Assembly (NCBI GenBank): GCA_963719345.1
Contig: CAVRCA010000001.1
Coordinates: 1,426,001 to 1,490,000, forward strand
Length of the DNA: 64,000 nucleotides
DNA from: CAVRCA01 sp963719345
Lineage (GTDB): Bacteria; Pseudomonadota; Alphaproteobacteria; Acetobacterales; Acetobacteraceae
Reading direction: 5' to 3'
Shown here: piece by piece, positions 43,050 through 52,043 of the stretch
Layout: the number at the start of each line of letters is the position of its first letter
How positions within the stretch are numbered: the first letter of the stretch is position 1
Notes under the pieces: generated by a model
Told to the model about the DNA's origin: nothing
The model's database searches: none
The model's input: only the letters and a program-made list of their open reading frames with translations
Program-made: the position numbers and the translations under genes

Positions 43050-43198
43050 CGCTGTCTCCCTGGCTTCGCGCCCTGACTTCCCGCCGGGGAACCTGAACCC
43101 AAGGCGGCCGACCTGGAAGCTCCATTGACACGCATTTGACCCATCGTTACGCCGCCCGCAGCCACCGCGCCCCCTCCAGCCGGTCCCGGAACCGCCCC

Positions 43199-44167
43199 AT
43201 GCTCGTTCATGCTTTCGTCTTCCCCGGTCAGGGCAGCCAGTCCGTCGGCATGGGTCGCGACCTCGCCGCCGCCTTCCCCATCGCGCGAGAGGTGTTCGAA
43301 GAGGTCGACGAGACGCTGCGGCACAACCTCTCCAGGCTCATGTTCGAGGGGCCCGCGGACGAGCTGACGCTGACCGAGAACACCCAGCCGGCGCTGATGG
43401 CGCTCTCGCTTGCCGTGCTTCGGGTGCTGGAGCGCGAGGGTGGCTTTACCCTGCGGCAAAAGGCCGTGCTGGTGGCCGGGCACTCGCTTGGCGAATACAG
43501 CGCGCTCGCCGCCGCCGGCAGCTTTTCCCTCTCCGATGCCGCCCGGCTGCTGCGGCTGCGCGGTCAGGCGATGCAGAAGGCGGTGCCCGCCGGGGAGGGC
43601 GCGATGGCGGCGCTGCTCGGAGCCGAGATGGCACAGGCGGAGGAGATCTGCGCCGAGGCCGCGCCGGTGCCCGAGAGCGAGGCAGGCGAACGCGAGGTGA
43701 TCGAGCCGGCCAACGACAACGGCGGCGGCCAGGTGGTGATCTCCGGCCATCGCGGCGCGATCGAGCGCGCGGTGGAGATCGCCAAGGCGAAGGGTATTCG
43801 CCGGGCCATGCTGCTGCCGGTCTCGGCGCCCTTTCATTGCGCGCTGATGGCCCCTGCCGCGGATGCGATGGCGGAAGCGCTGGAGAACACCCCGCCGGGA
43901 GCGCCGACCGTCCCGCTGGTCGCCAACGTCTCGGCCGCGAAGGCCACCGACCCTGCCGAGATCCGCGACCTGCTGATCCGTCAGGTGACCGCAACCGTGC
44001 GCTGGCGGGAGAGCGTGCAGGCGATGACCGCGATGGGGGTGGACAGCTTTATTGAACTCGGTGCGGGCAAGGTGCTGGCCGGGCTGGTCAAGCGGATCGC
44101 GCCCGATGCCCGCGCCGCCTCCGCCGGCACGCCGGCCGAGATCGAGACGGTGTTGAGGGCACTCTGA
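43199..44167 (+). CDS. fabD: Malonyl CoA-acyl carrier protein transacylase
   Basis: The ATG at 43199 gives 322 residues beginning 'MLVHAFVFPGQGSQSVGMG', the standard FabD start. The catalytic Ser96 lies in 'AGHSLGEYSALAAAG' and the partner His in 'SAPFHCALM'; Gln of 'GQGSQ' completes the active site. It loads malonyl groups onto ACP for fatty acid synthesis. fabG follows 5 bp later, then acpP and fabF, the usual fab block. Confidence 0.97.
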   Translation: MLVHAFVFPGQGSQSVGMGRDLAAAFPIAREVFEEVDETLRHNLSRLMFEGPADELTLTENTQPALMALSLAVLRVLEREGGFTLRQKAVLVAGHSLGEYSALAAAGSFSLSDAARLLRLRGQAMQKAVPAGEGAMAALLGAEMAQAEEICAEAAPVPESEAGEREVIEPANDNGGGQVVISGHRGAIERAVEIAKAKGIRRAMLLPVSAPFHCALMAPAADAMAEALENTPPGAPTVPLVANVSAAKATDPAEIRDLLIRQVTATVRWRESVQAMTAMGVDSFIELGAGKVLAGLVKRIAPDARAASAGTPAEIETVLRAL

Positions 44168-44172
44168 CGGGG

Positions 44173-44910
44173 ATGTTCAGGCTGGACGGCAAGGCCGCGC
44201 TCGTCACCGGCGCTTCGGGCGGCATCGGCGCCGCGATCGCGCGCACGTTGCACGCCCAAGGCGCCACGATCGTTCTCTCGGGCACGAGGCGCGACGCGCT
44301 CGACGGGCTGGCCGGCGAGTTGGGCGAGCGCGCCCATGTCTGCCCAGCCGATCTGAGCGACGCGGCCGCCCCGGACGCGCTGGTCGCCGCGGCGGAGCAG
44401 GCGACGGGACCGCTCGCCATCCTGGTCAACAATGCCGGGCTGACCCGCGACATGCTGGCCCTGCGGATGCGCGACGAGGACTGGCAGGGCGTGCTCGAAA
44501 TCGACCTCAGCGCCCCGTTCCGGCTGGCTCGCGCCGTGCTACGCGGTATGCTGCGGCGTCGCGCCGGCCGCATCATCAACATTTCGAGCATCGTCGGCGC
44601 CACCGGCAACGCCGGCCAGGCGAACTACGCCGCCGCCAAGGCGGGGCTGGTCGGCATGAGCAAGGCTCTCGCGCAGGAGGTCGCCTCGCGCGGCGTGACG
44701 GTGAACGTGGTAGCCCCCGGCTTCATCGAGACGCCGATGACCGACGCGCTAGGCGAGGCGCAGCGCGGCAAGCTGGCGGGTGCGATCCCGCTCGGACGTC
44801 TCGGCCAGCCGGCCGACGTGGCGGCCGCGGTCGCCTATCTCGCCGCCGACGAGGCCGGCTGGGTGACCGGAGCGACCCTGCACGTCAACGGCGGGATGGC
44901 AATGATTTGA
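44173..44910 (+). CDS. fabG: 3-oxoacyl-[acyl-carrier-protein] reductase
   Basis: A 245-residue SDR with 'VTGASGGIGAAIA', 'NNAGLTRDML', catalytic Ser in 'NISSIVGATGN', Tyr and Lys in 'YAAAKAG', and the C-terminal 'HVNGGMAMI' typical of FabG. It reduces 3-oxoacyl-ACP with NADPH in each elongation cycle. It is directly downstream of fabD, and a 207-bp gap separates it from acpP. Confidence 0.97.
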   Translation: MFRLDGKAALVTGASGGIGAAIARTLHAQGATIVLSGTRRDALDGLAGELGERAHVCPADLSDAAAPDALVAAAEQATGPLAILVNNAGLTRDMLALRMRDEDWQGVLEIDLSAPFRLARAVLRGMLRRRAGRIINISSIVGATGNAGQANYAAAKAGLVGMSKALAQEVASRGVTVNVVAPGFIETPMTDALGEAQRGKLAGAIPLGRLGQPADVAAAVAYLAADEAGWVTGATLHVNGGMAMI

Positions 44911-45117
44911 CGGCCTGCCACACCAGCTTCTGTGTCGCACGACCGTTGCATATGGACGACACCCCTGTGTTGGCCATGCCGGAGAACCATGCTAATCGGC
45001 CGGCTGCTTCGTCCGGGGCAGCCTTCGGCGACATGCTCGATCTGCCTGCGGATGATCTGGATAATAGAGCCACCGGGCGGGACCGCGGGACCCTTCCATT
45101 CAGGAGTTGCAGATCCG
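44911..45117 (+). promoter_or_regulatory. 207-bp region upstream of acpP, probable acpP promoter
   Basis: No coding sequence is supported here. acpP mRNA is usually highly expressed from its own promoter. A possible -10 hexamer, GATAAT, lies at 45060-45065, but no convincing -35 element is at the right distance. A CAGGAG ribosome site is at 45101-45106. Confidence 0.4.
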
Positions 45118-45357
45118 ATGAGCGAGATCGCCGACAAGGTTAAGAAGATCGTGGTGGAGCATCTGGGCGTCGAGGAATCGAAAGTGACGCCGGAGGCGTC
45201 GTTCATCGACGATCTCGGCGCCGACAGCCTGGACACGGTCGAGCTGGTGATGGCCTTCGAGGAAGCGTTCGGGGTCGAGATCCCCGAGGACGCGGCGGAG
45301 AAGATCAGCACCGTCAAGGACGCGATCGACTACATCGAGAAGCAGAAGACCGCCTGA
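45118..45357 (+). CDS. acpP: Acyl carrier protein
   Basis: The ATG at 45118 gives the standard 79-residue ACP. The phosphopantetheine attachment site is Ser37 in 'DDLGADSLDTVELVMA'. The protein is acidic and helical ('EEAFGVEIPEDAAEKI'). It carries growing acyl chains through fatty acid synthesis and is followed 25 bp later by fabF. Confidence 0.98.
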   Translation: MSEIADKVKKIVVEHLGVEESKVTPEASFIDDLGADSLDTVELVMAFEEAFGVEIPEDAAEKISTVKDAIDYIEKQKTA

Positions 45358-45382
45358 TCGGGTTGCACGGCAGGAACGGGCG

Positions 45383-46642
45383 ATGCGTCGCGTAGTCATC
45401 ACCGGGATGGGCATCGTAAGCCCGCTCGGCCTCGGCGTGGAACGCGTCTGGCGTCGCCTGATCAACGGCGAATCGGGCATCCGCGCCATCCAGTCGTTCG
45501 ACACCGAAACCCTGGCCTGCAAGGTGGCCGGCCAAGTGCCGCAAGGCACCAAGACCGAAGGCGGACTCGATCTCGCCGAATGGATTCCGGTCAAGGATCT
45601 GAAGAAGATGGACAGGTTCATCCATCTCGCGGTGGTCGCCGCCACCGAGGCGGTCGAGGATTCCGGTTGGCGGCCGGAGACCGAGGAGGACCGCTGCCAG
45701 ACCGGCGTCATGATCGGCTCCGGCATCGGCGGGCTCGACTCGATCTACGAGGCGTCGGTGCAGGTCCATTCCGGCAAGGGCCGCCGGTTGTCGCCGTTCT
45801 TCATCCCGTCCGCGTTGATCAACCTCGCGTCCGGCCAGATTTCCATCAAGTTCGGCTTCAAGGGGCCGAACCACTCGGTAGTGACGGCCTGCGCGACCGG
45901 CGTTCACGCGATCGGCGACGCCGCCCGGCTGGTTGGGCTGGGCGATGCCGAGGTAATGCTCGCGGGGGGCGCCGAGGCGACGGTGGGGCCGCTCGGAATG
46001 GCGGGCTTCAGCGCCGCCCGAGCACTGTCCACCGGCTTCAACGACCAGCCGACGTACGCCTCGCGGCCCTGGGACAAGGACCGCGACGGGTTCGTGATGG
46101 GCGAAGGAGCGGGGGTGGTCGTGCTCGAGGAGTACGAGCACGCCAAACGGCGGGGTGCGAAGGTTTACGCCGAGGTCGTCGGCTACGGCATGTCGGGCGA
46201 CGCCTACCACATCACGGCGCCGGCGGAAGGCCACGAGGGCGCCCTGCGGGCGATGCGGGCCGCGTTCCGCAGCAGCCGTCTCGAGCCGGCAGAGGTGCAG
46301 TACGTGAACGCGCACGGCACCTCGACGCCGCTCGGCGACGACCTCGAGCTCGAGGCGGTCGAGCGGATGTTCGGTGACGCCGCCCAGGGCCTGGCGATGT
46401 CGTCCACCAAATCGGCCATCGGCCACCTGCTCGGCGCCGCCGGCGCGGTGGAAGCCGTGTTCTCGATCCTCGCCATCCGCGACGGGATGGTGCCGCCGAC
46501 GCTCAACCTCGACGCGCCGAGCCGCGACAGCGTGATCGACCGGGTGCCGCACGTCGCCCAGGAGCGACGCGTGAACGCCGCGCTGTCGAACAGCTTCGGC
46601 TTCGGCGGCACCAACGCGAGCATCATCTTCCGCGCCGCCTGA
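45383..46642 (+). CDS. fabF: 3-oxoacyl-ACP synthase II (KAS II)
   Basis: A 419-residue thiolase-fold condensing enzyme. The active-site Cys is in 'VVTACATGVHAIG' and the two His are in 'NAHGTSTPLGD' and 'SAIGHLLGAAG'. The C-terminus 'NSFGFGGTNASIIFR' is classic. It elongates acyl-ACP chains, including palmitoleoyl-ACP. mltG starts 1 bp after its stop. Confidence 0.98.
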   Translation: MRRVVITGMGIVSPLGLGVERVWRRLINGESGIRAIQSFDTETLACKVAGQVPQGTKTEGGLDLAEWIPVKDLKKMDRFIHLAVVAATEAVEDSGWRPETEEDRCQTGVMIGSGIGGLDSIYEASVQVHSGKGRRLSPFFIPSALINLASGQISIKFGFKGPNHSVVTACATGVHAIGDAARLVGLGDAEVMLAGGAEATVGPLGMAGFSAARALSTGFNDQPTYASRPWDKDRDGFVMGEGAGVVVLEEYEHAKRRGAKVYAEVVGYGMSGDAYHITAPAEGHEGALRAMRAAFRSSRLEPAEVQYVNAHGTSTPLGDDLELEAVERMFGDAAQGLAMSSTKSAIGHLLGAAGAVEAVFSILAIRDGMVPPTLNLDAPSRDSVIDRVPHVAQERRVNAALSNSFGFGGTNASIIFRAA

Positions 46643-46643
46643 G

Positions 46644-47663
46644 ATGCCGGGCGGCGCGCCATCGGGCCGGCCGCGACGGTGGCTGCGGGTGCTGCGCCGG
46701 ACGCTCGGCGCCCTCGTCGTGATCGCCGGCCTGCTGGCGGGCACCTGGATCTATACGGAGCGGGTGTTCAATGCGCCGGGGCCGCTACCTGATTCCGCGA
46801 CCCTCGTCGTGCCGCATGGCGGGGAGGAGCAGGTGGCGGAGTTCTTGGCCGACGCGCTGGTCGTCGCGCGCCCGCTGCCGTTCCGGCTGGCCACCCTGCT
46901 TACCCGCGACGAGGGTCCGCTGCACGCGGGCGAGTTCGCGTTTCCGGCGCACGCCAGCCTGCGCACCGTTCTCACCGTACTGCGCACCGCCAAGCCGGTG
47001 CAGCACCACTTCACCATCGCGGAAGGATTGACCGCCAAGCAGATCGTCGCATCGCTCGACCGGGCGGACGCCCTCGTCGGGACGGTCGATCCGCCTGCCG
47101 AGGGCAGCGTGCTGCCGCAGACCTACGCCTACGAATACGGCGCGCAGCGCGGCGCGGTGCTTGAACGCGCGCGGGCCGCCATGGACCGCGCGCTGCAAGA
47201 CGCATGGACCGCCCGGGCACCCGACCTGCCGCTCGCCTCGCCCAGGGATGCGTTGATCCTCGCCAGCATCGTCGAGCGCGAGACGGCCAAGGCCGACGAA
47301 CGGCCGCACGTCGCGGCGGTCTTCCTCAACCGCCTCCGGCTGGGGATGAAGCTGCAATCCGACCCGACAGTGGTCTATGGGGCGAGCGGCGGCAGCGGCA
47401 CGCTCGACCGGCCGATCTCACGCGCCGACCTCGAGCGCGACGATCCCTACAACACGTATCGCCTTCGCGGGCTGCCGCCAGGGCCGATCAGCGCGCCCGG
47501 CCTCGCCAGCATCCGGGCGGTGACGCAGCCGCTGCGCAGCGACGACCTGTTCTTCGTGGCTGACGGCAGCGGCGGACACGTATTCTCCCGCACGCTGGAC
47601 GAGCACGCCCGGAACGTGGCGCGCTGGCGGGCTCTCACCGGCCCGCCGACGGAAATTCGCTGA
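46644..47663 (+). CDS. mltG: Endolytic murein transglycosylase MltG (YceG-like)
   Basis: A 339-residue inner-membrane protein with one N-terminal anchor ('LGALVVIAGLLAGTWIY', about residues 17-35). The YceG domain has the catalytic Glu in 'LASIVERETAK', followed by 'VFLNRLRLGMKLQSDPTVVYG' and 'NTYRLRGLPPGPISAPG'. It cleaves nascent peptidoglycan strands and helps set glycan length. The fabF-mltG-yicC-gmk order is common in alphaproteobacteria. Confidence 0.96.
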   Translation: MPGGAPSGRPRRWLRVLRRTLGALVVIAGLLAGTWIYTERVFNAPGPLPDSATLVVPHGGEEQVAEFLADALVVARPLPFRLATLLTRDEGPLHAGEFAFPAHASLRTVLTVLRTAKPVQHHFTIAEGLTAKQIVASLDRADALVGTVDPPAEGSVLPQTYAYEYGAQRGAVLERARAAMDRALQDAWTARAPDLPLASPRDALILASIVERETAKADERPHVAAVFLNRLRLGMKLQSDPTVVYGASGGSGTLDRPISRADLERDDPYNTYRLRGLPPGPISAPGLASIRAVTQPLRSDDLFFVADGSGGHVFSRTLDEHARNVARWRALTGPPTEIR

Positions 47664-47710
47664 TTATCGCCGGTTCGCATCGCTGGTGCGGGCTGGTAGA
47701 GTAGGCGATC

Positions 47711-48607
47711 ATGAGCGCTGCGCTTGCATCAATGACCGGCTTCTCGCGCGTTGAGGGTAGCGACGGCACCCTCGGCTGGGCCTGGGAACTGCGCAGCGTC
47801 AACGGGCGCGGGCTCGATGTCCGCTTCCGCCTGCCGCCCGGCTTCGACGCGGTGGAGCCGGAGATCCGTGCGGCGGCGCAGTCGCGCTTGCGGCGCGGCA
47901 ACGTGACCGCCACCCTGGCCGTTCAGCGCGACCAGCAGACCAGGCTGACGCCCGAGCCGGCGGCGCTCGAACAGGTCCTCGCCCTCGCCCTGGCGCTGCA
48001 GACGCGCATACCCGGCTGCCCGGCGCCGCGGGCCGAGGCCCTGCTCGCATTGCCCGGCGTGCTGCGGTCGGAGAGCAGCGGTTTGGGCGGCGAACCCGGT
48101 CGCGAGCCGGACCTCGCGGCCATCCGCGACGGGTTCACGCGGGCACTGGATCGCCTGGTGGCAGCCCGACGGTCGGAGGGCGCCCGGCTGGCGGCCGTGC
48201 TCGGCTCGCTGCTCGCCGACATCGCGGCGCTGTGCCGGCAAGCGGCCTCCGAGGCGGCCGATCAGCCCGCCTTGCAACAGGCCCGACTGCTGGAGAACGT
48301 GCAGGCGTTGATGCGCGAAATACCGAAACTGCCGGAGGAGCGGATCGCCCAGGAGGTCGCGCTGCTGGTCTCCCGCTCCGACATCCGTGAGGAGCTGGAT
48401 CGCCTGGCCAGCCACGTCCAGGCCGCACGCGACCTGCTCGAAGAAGGGGTTGCGGTCGGCCGACGCCTCGACTTTTTGGTGCAGGAGTTCAACCGCGAAG
48501 CCAACACCCTGTGCAGCAAGTCGGCTTCGCTGGCGCTGACCGCCACCGGGCTTCGCCTGAAGGCGGCGATCGAGCAGCTGCGCGAGCAGGCGGCGAATAT
48601 CGAGTGA
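47711..48607 (+). CDS. YicC/YloC family endoribonuclease
   Basis: A 298-residue protein with the N-terminal hallmark 'MTGFSRVEGSDGTLGWAWEL' and 'RSVNGRGLDVRFRLPPG', and the C-terminal DUF1732 region with 'DFLVQEFNREANTLCSKS'. The family has RNase activity in characterised members. Its TGA overlaps the GTG of gmk, a conserved coupling. Confidence 0.95.
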   Translation: MSAALASMTGFSRVEGSDGTLGWAWELRSVNGRGLDVRFRLPPGFDAVEPEIRAAAQSRLRRGNVTATLAVQRDQQTRLTPEPAALEQVLALALALQTRIPGCPAPRAEALLALPGVLRSESSGLGGEPGREPDLAAIRDGFTRALDRLVAARRSEGARLAAVLGSLLADIAALCRQAASEAADQPALQQARLLENVQALMREIPKLPEERIAQEVALLVSRSDIREELDRLASHVQAARDLLEEGVAVGRRLDFLVQEFNREANTLCSKSASLALTATGLRLKAAIEQLREQAANIE

Positions 48608-49224
48608 CGCACTTGGCGCGGCGCGGCGTCTGCCTGGTGATCGCGGCACCGTCGGGAGCCGGCAAGAGTTCGCTGACGCGTGCGCTGCGGCGGGTCGAGC
48701 CCGAGGTGGCGGTGTCGGTCAGCGTCACCACGCGCGCCGCACGATCGGGGGAGCGTGAGGGCGAGCACTATTTCTTCCGCACGCAAGCGGAATTCGACGC
48801 GCTTGCGGGCGTCGGCGGCTTGCTCGAGTGGGCGACCGTGTTCGGCCGCAGCTACGGCACGCCCCGCAAGCCGGTCGAGGCCGGGCTCGCCGCCGGCCGG
48901 GACATGGTGTTCGACATCGACTGGCAGGGTCATCGGCAGCTGCGTGCTGCGCTGCCGGGCGACGTGGTGGGCGTGTTCATCCTGCCGCCGTCGCTTGCCG
49001 ATCTGCGGGCCCGTCTGCGCGGCCGGGGCGACGCCGAGGCGGAGGTCGAGCGGCGGATGCAGGCGGCGCGCACGGAAATCAATCACTGCACCGAGTTCGA
49101 CCACGTTCTGGTCAACGACGATTTCGACCGCGCGCTGGCCGGACTGCGCGCCGTGCTCGAGGCCGCCCGTTTCGCCACGGCGCGACAGATCGGGCTGGCC
49201 TCTTTCGTCGCCGGACTGCGTTAA
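48604..49224 (+). CDS. gmk: Guanylate kinase
   Basis: The GTG at 48604 overlaps the yicC stop (GTGA) and gives 206 residues, the normal length; upstream in-frame codons lie inside yicC. P-loop 'IAAPSGAGKSSL', GMP-binding 'SVTTRAARSGEREGEHY' and 'FDIDWQGHRQL' are present. It phosphorylates GMP to GDP in the cytosol. Confidence 0.97.
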   Translation: MTHLARRGVCLVIAAPSGAGKSSLTRALRRVEPEVAVSVSVTTRAARSGEREGEHYFFRTQAEFDALAGVGGLLEWATVFGRSYGTPRKPVEAGLAAGRDMVFDIDWQGHRQLRAALPGDVVGVFILPPSLADLRARLRGRGDAEAEVERRMQAARTEINHCTEFDHVLVNDDFDRALAGLRAVLEAARFATARQIGLASFVAGLR

Positions 49225-49238
49225 TACGGCTGCCGCTC

Positions 49239-50009
49239 TCAGGCGGGCGGCGCGACCAGGGCGAACGTCGCACCTTGCGGATCGACGCAATGGACGATCC
49301 AGCTGCCGCCGGGAACCGGATGTGGGCCGTTGATGATCTGACCTCCGGCCGTCCGCACGCGGGCCGCCGCGGCTTCGATCGCGTCGACGTTGAAGTAATA
49401 CAGCCAGAACGGCGCCGGCACATCCGCGCTGTTGGTCATCATGCCGCCAACTGGCACGCCGCCGGCCGCGAAGAGCTGATAGATGCCCATTGCCCCCATG
49501 TCGATGGCCTCCGCCTTGGTCCAGCCGAACAGACCCGAGTAGAAGGCGAACGCGCTTTCCAGCTCGGCGGCGTGCAGTTCATGCCACCCCGTGTGGCCCA
49601 GCGTGCCCAGCGCCGGCCGCGGCGGTCCCTCGCCCGCCCCCGTGAAGAGCACGAAATGCGCACCCTGCGGATCGGCCACCACCGCGAAACGCCCGACGCC
49701 GGGGATGTCCTCGGCCGGGCGGTGGACGGCGCCCCCTGCTTGCGTGACGCGGGTGGCGAACGCGTCGACGTCGTCGGCCGCGACGTAGCCGATCCAGCCC
49801 GGCGTCGCGCCCCGCTCCCGCGCCTCCGGCGGCAGCGCCATCAGGCCGCCCATCGGCAACTCCGCGGCCGAGAGGATCGTGTAGTCCCGGTCAGGCAGGC
49901 CGGCTTCCTGCGTGCCCCAGCCCACCACCTCGCGGTAGAACGCCTTTGCCGCTTCCGCGTCGGTGGTCATCAATTCGTACCAGATGAAACAGCCGTTCAA
50001 GCTGGGCAT
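49239..50009 (-). CDS. VOC family protein, tandem glyoxalase-like domains
   Basis: The ATG at 50009 gives 256 residues with two repeated VOC modules: 'FIWYELMTTDAEAAKAFYREVVGW' starts the first and 'TGWHELHAAELESAFAFYSG' the second. Paired modules form one metal site; Glu and His positions are visible ('WHEL', 'HFVLF', 'WYEL'). Members include antibiotic-resistance-like and hydroxylase enzymes, but the substrate is unknown. It is divergent from a MarR regulator, which probably controls it. Confidence 0.87.
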   Translation of the reverse strand: MPSLNGCFIWYELMTTDAEAAKAFYREVVGWGTQEAGLPDRDYTILSAAELPMGGLMALPPEARERGATPGWIGYVAADDVDAFATRVTQAGGAVHRPAEDIPGVGRFAVVADPQGAHFVLFTGAGEGPPRPALGTLGHTGWHELHAAELESAFAFYSGLFGWTKAEAIDMGAMGIYQLFAAGGVPVGGMMTNSADVPAPFWLYYFNVDAIEAAAARVRTAGGQIINGPHPVPGGSWIVHCVDPQGATFALVAPPA

Positions 50010-50058
50010 CCGCTGTCTCCCCCGTGGCGCGGCGACGCGACAAGCCGCCGCGCGGCCC

Positions 50059-50090
50059 TTGACAGATACCTTGATATCAACACATTTATC
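50059..50090 (+). promoter_or_regulatory. Promoter with palindromic operator before the MarR gene
   Basis: A consensus -35 TTGACA (50059-50064) precedes an AT-rich stretch ending ACATTTATC. The perfect 10-bp palindrome TTGATATCAA at 50071-50080 falls between the promoter elements, where a bound MarR dimer would block RNA polymerase. It also lies in the divergent region before the VOC gene, so it may control both. Confidence 0.55.
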
Positions 50091-50092
50091 CC

Positions 50093-50566
50093 GTGTCAAA
50101 GTCAAACGATCCCTCATTCGAGACGACGCTGCGGGTGCGCGACGCGTGCTTGTGCCTGCATGCGCAGCGTGCCGCGCGCGCGCTGGCGCGGCGGTTCGAC
50201 GAGGCGTTGCGGCCGCTCCGGCTGACCAGCGGGCAATTCTCGCTGCTGGTGTCGCTGAACCGCCCGCAACCGCCCGCCATCGGGCCGGTGGCCGAGCTGC
50301 TTGGCATGGACCGCACGACCGTGACCGCCGCGCTCAAGCCGCTGCAACGCCGTGGACTGGTACAGGTCGTGCCCGACCCGGATGACCGGCGGGGACGACT
50401 TCTGTGGCTGACGGTCGACGGGCGGACACTGCTGCGGCAAGCCGTTCCCGTCTGGGAACGGACCCACCGCGCCGTCGAATTGCTGCTGCCGGCGAGCGGT
50501 GCCGACGGCTTGCGGACGGGCCTTCGCGCGTTGTCGCGGCAACGATCCGAGAGCCGAATCACCTGA
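50093..50566 (+). CDS. MarR family transcriptional regulator
   Basis: The GTG at 50093 starts a 157-residue winged-helix protein. The DNA-binding region is 'PPAIGPVAELLGMDRTTVTAAL' followed by 'RGLVQVVPDPDDRRGRLLWLT', the MarR wing with its Asp-Arg-Arg core. It is divergent from the VOC protein with a palindrome in the shared control region, so autoregulation plus control of the neighbour is likely. The ligand is unknown. Confidence 0.92.
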   Translation: MSKSNDPSFETTLRVRDACLCLHAQRAARALARRFDEALRPLRLTSGQFSLLVSLNRPQPPAIGPVAELLGMDRTTVTAALKPLQRRGLVQVVPDPDDRRGRLLWLTVDGRTLLRQAVPVWERTHRAVELLLPASGADGLRTGLRALSRQRSESRIT

Positions 50567-50728
50567 ATCGAATACCTGACCGAATCTGACGACGCGCGAA
50601 AGCAGGCGTTCAAGGCCCTGCTGCTCATCATTCGGGCACGACTTCTGTGGTGCCGATTACAGGCTAAAGGTGAGCCAAGCCTTATTGGAACACGGGGCGA
50701 TAACCGCCCGTTTCTAGAGGAGAATGGC

Positions 50729-51691
50729 ATGGCTTCGGACTTGTTGAACCAGACCATGGCTCGACAGCTCACTCTGGTGCCGACCAGCATCGAGGGTGTG
50801 CATGGCATCGCGCCCCCGCCTGAGGGCTTTGACCCGCTCAAAGCTGATACCGCCAGCTTGCTCCGCCACGGATTCCCGCCGCCGCCCGATCCGGCCACCG
50901 CGCCAAAAGCGGCGGCTATCTGGCAACGCACATTGTCCCGCAAGCTGCTCTTCGTGCAGCCCACGCTGCGCCCCCGGCTGGAAAAGAAGGACGGCCCACT
51001 TTCCGGACCCCGCCCCTCCACCGGCACCGCTGCGCTCAGTAGCCCCAATTGGAGCGGTGGCGTATTGTTCAACGGTGCCCCGTTCGACGGCATCGTCGGC
51101 TCGTGGACCGTGCCCGCTGTGTCACCCCCGGCTGCCGGTGACGCCGATTGGTGGTCTGTCGCCTGGATCGGCCTTGACGGTTGGAACTCCAATGACGTGC
51201 TGCAGGCCGGTACGGGACAACACATAACGCGCCGCAACGGCGTCCTGACCACGGAGTACTTCGCCTGGTATGAGTGGTTCCCGTTCAATTGGACCGAGAT
51301 CACCAGCCTAGCCGTGCATCCTGGCGACACAATCTCGGTGTTTGTGCGCTATCTCGGGATCACCAACGGGGTTGGACAGGGCACCGCCACGCTGTCCAAT
51401 CTGACTACGGCAGTTTCCACCACTGTCCATCTGACCGCTCCTCCCGGCACCACCTTGCAAGGCAATTGTGCCGAGTGGGTTATGGAACGGCCGCGGATCA
51501 ACGGGCAACTCGTCAACCTGCCGGAGTATGGGCATGTCGCTTTCAGCGACTGCGTGGCCTGTTCAGGAAACAAGAGCTTCGATGGCAGTCAAGCTCAGCC
51601 AACAAACATGACGGAGGCGGGAGCCACCGTCTCGGTTGCGCGGCTTGAATCGGACTGGGGCTGCACTTTCCAGGGTTCGGCAGTCGTCTGA
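50729..51691 (+). CDS. Peptidase G1 (eqolisin) family acid protease
   Basis: A 320-residue protein. Residues about 105-315 match the eqolisin beta-sandwich: 'NWSGGVLF', 'SWTVPAV', 'AWIGLDGWNSNDVLQAGTGQ' (catalytic Gln) and 'CAEWVMERPRING' (catalytic Glu). The first 100 residues look like a propeptide, and a clear signal peptide is lacking. G1 peptidases are glutamic peptidases active at low pH, best known in fungi and rarer in bacteria. GC content appears lower than in neighbouring genes and codon use is less GC3-rich, which is consistent with transfer. It is flanked by unrelated genes. Confidence 0.88.
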   Translation: MASDLLNQTMARQLTLVPTSIEGVHGIAPPPEGFDPLKADTASLLRHGFPPPPDPATAPKAAAIWQRTLSRKLLFVQPTLRPRLEKKDGPLSGPRPSTGTAALSSPNWSGGVLFNGAPFDGIVGSWTVPAVSPPAAGDADWWSVAWIGLDGWNSNDVLQAGTGQHITRRNGVLTTEYFAWYEWFPFNWTEITSLAVHPGDTISVFVRYLGITNGVGQGTATLSNLTTAVSTTVHLTAPPGTTLQGNCAEWVMERPRINGQLVNLPEYGHVAFSDCVACSGNKSFDGSQAQPTNMTEAGATVSVARLESDWGCTFQGSAVV

Positions 51692-51833
51692 CCGCAACAG
51701 TCCTGGGCGCCAAGGGCGCCCAGGAGCTTCTCTTCGGTGAGCCCGCCGTTCAGGCCGGCAACGCTTGCCGTTTTCCGTTGCGGGACAAGATCAGCAGCGC
51801 GTGGGGCCAAGCGGTGATCGTGTGGAGTGCGTG

Positions 51834-52043
51834 ATGGCAAAAGAGCTGAAGCCGGGTGACAAGGTGGCGTGGAAGACCTCGCAGGGGGAAACCCACGGCA
51901 CCGTGGAAGCGAAAGTCACGTCCAAGGCCAAGATCAAGGGCCATGTGGCGACCGCGACCAAGAGCGAGCCGCAATACAAGGTCAAGAGCGACAAGTCGGG
52001 CAAGCAGGCGATCCACAAGCCCGAGGCGCTCAAAAAGAGCTGA
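51834..52043 (+). CDS. DUF2945 (HVA1/TUDOR-like) small protein
   Basis: The ATG at 51834 gives a 69-residue basic protein: 'LKPGDKVAWKTSQGETHGTV' and 'QYKVKSDKSGKQAIHKPEAL' are hallmarks of the DUF2945 family. It is a small cytosolic beta-barrel of unknown function. Its end overlaps the convergent cysG stop by 14 bp. Confidence 0.87.
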   Translation: MAKELKPGDKVAWKTSQGETHGTVEAKVTSKAKIKGHVATATKSEPQYKVKSDKSGKQAIHKPEALKKS

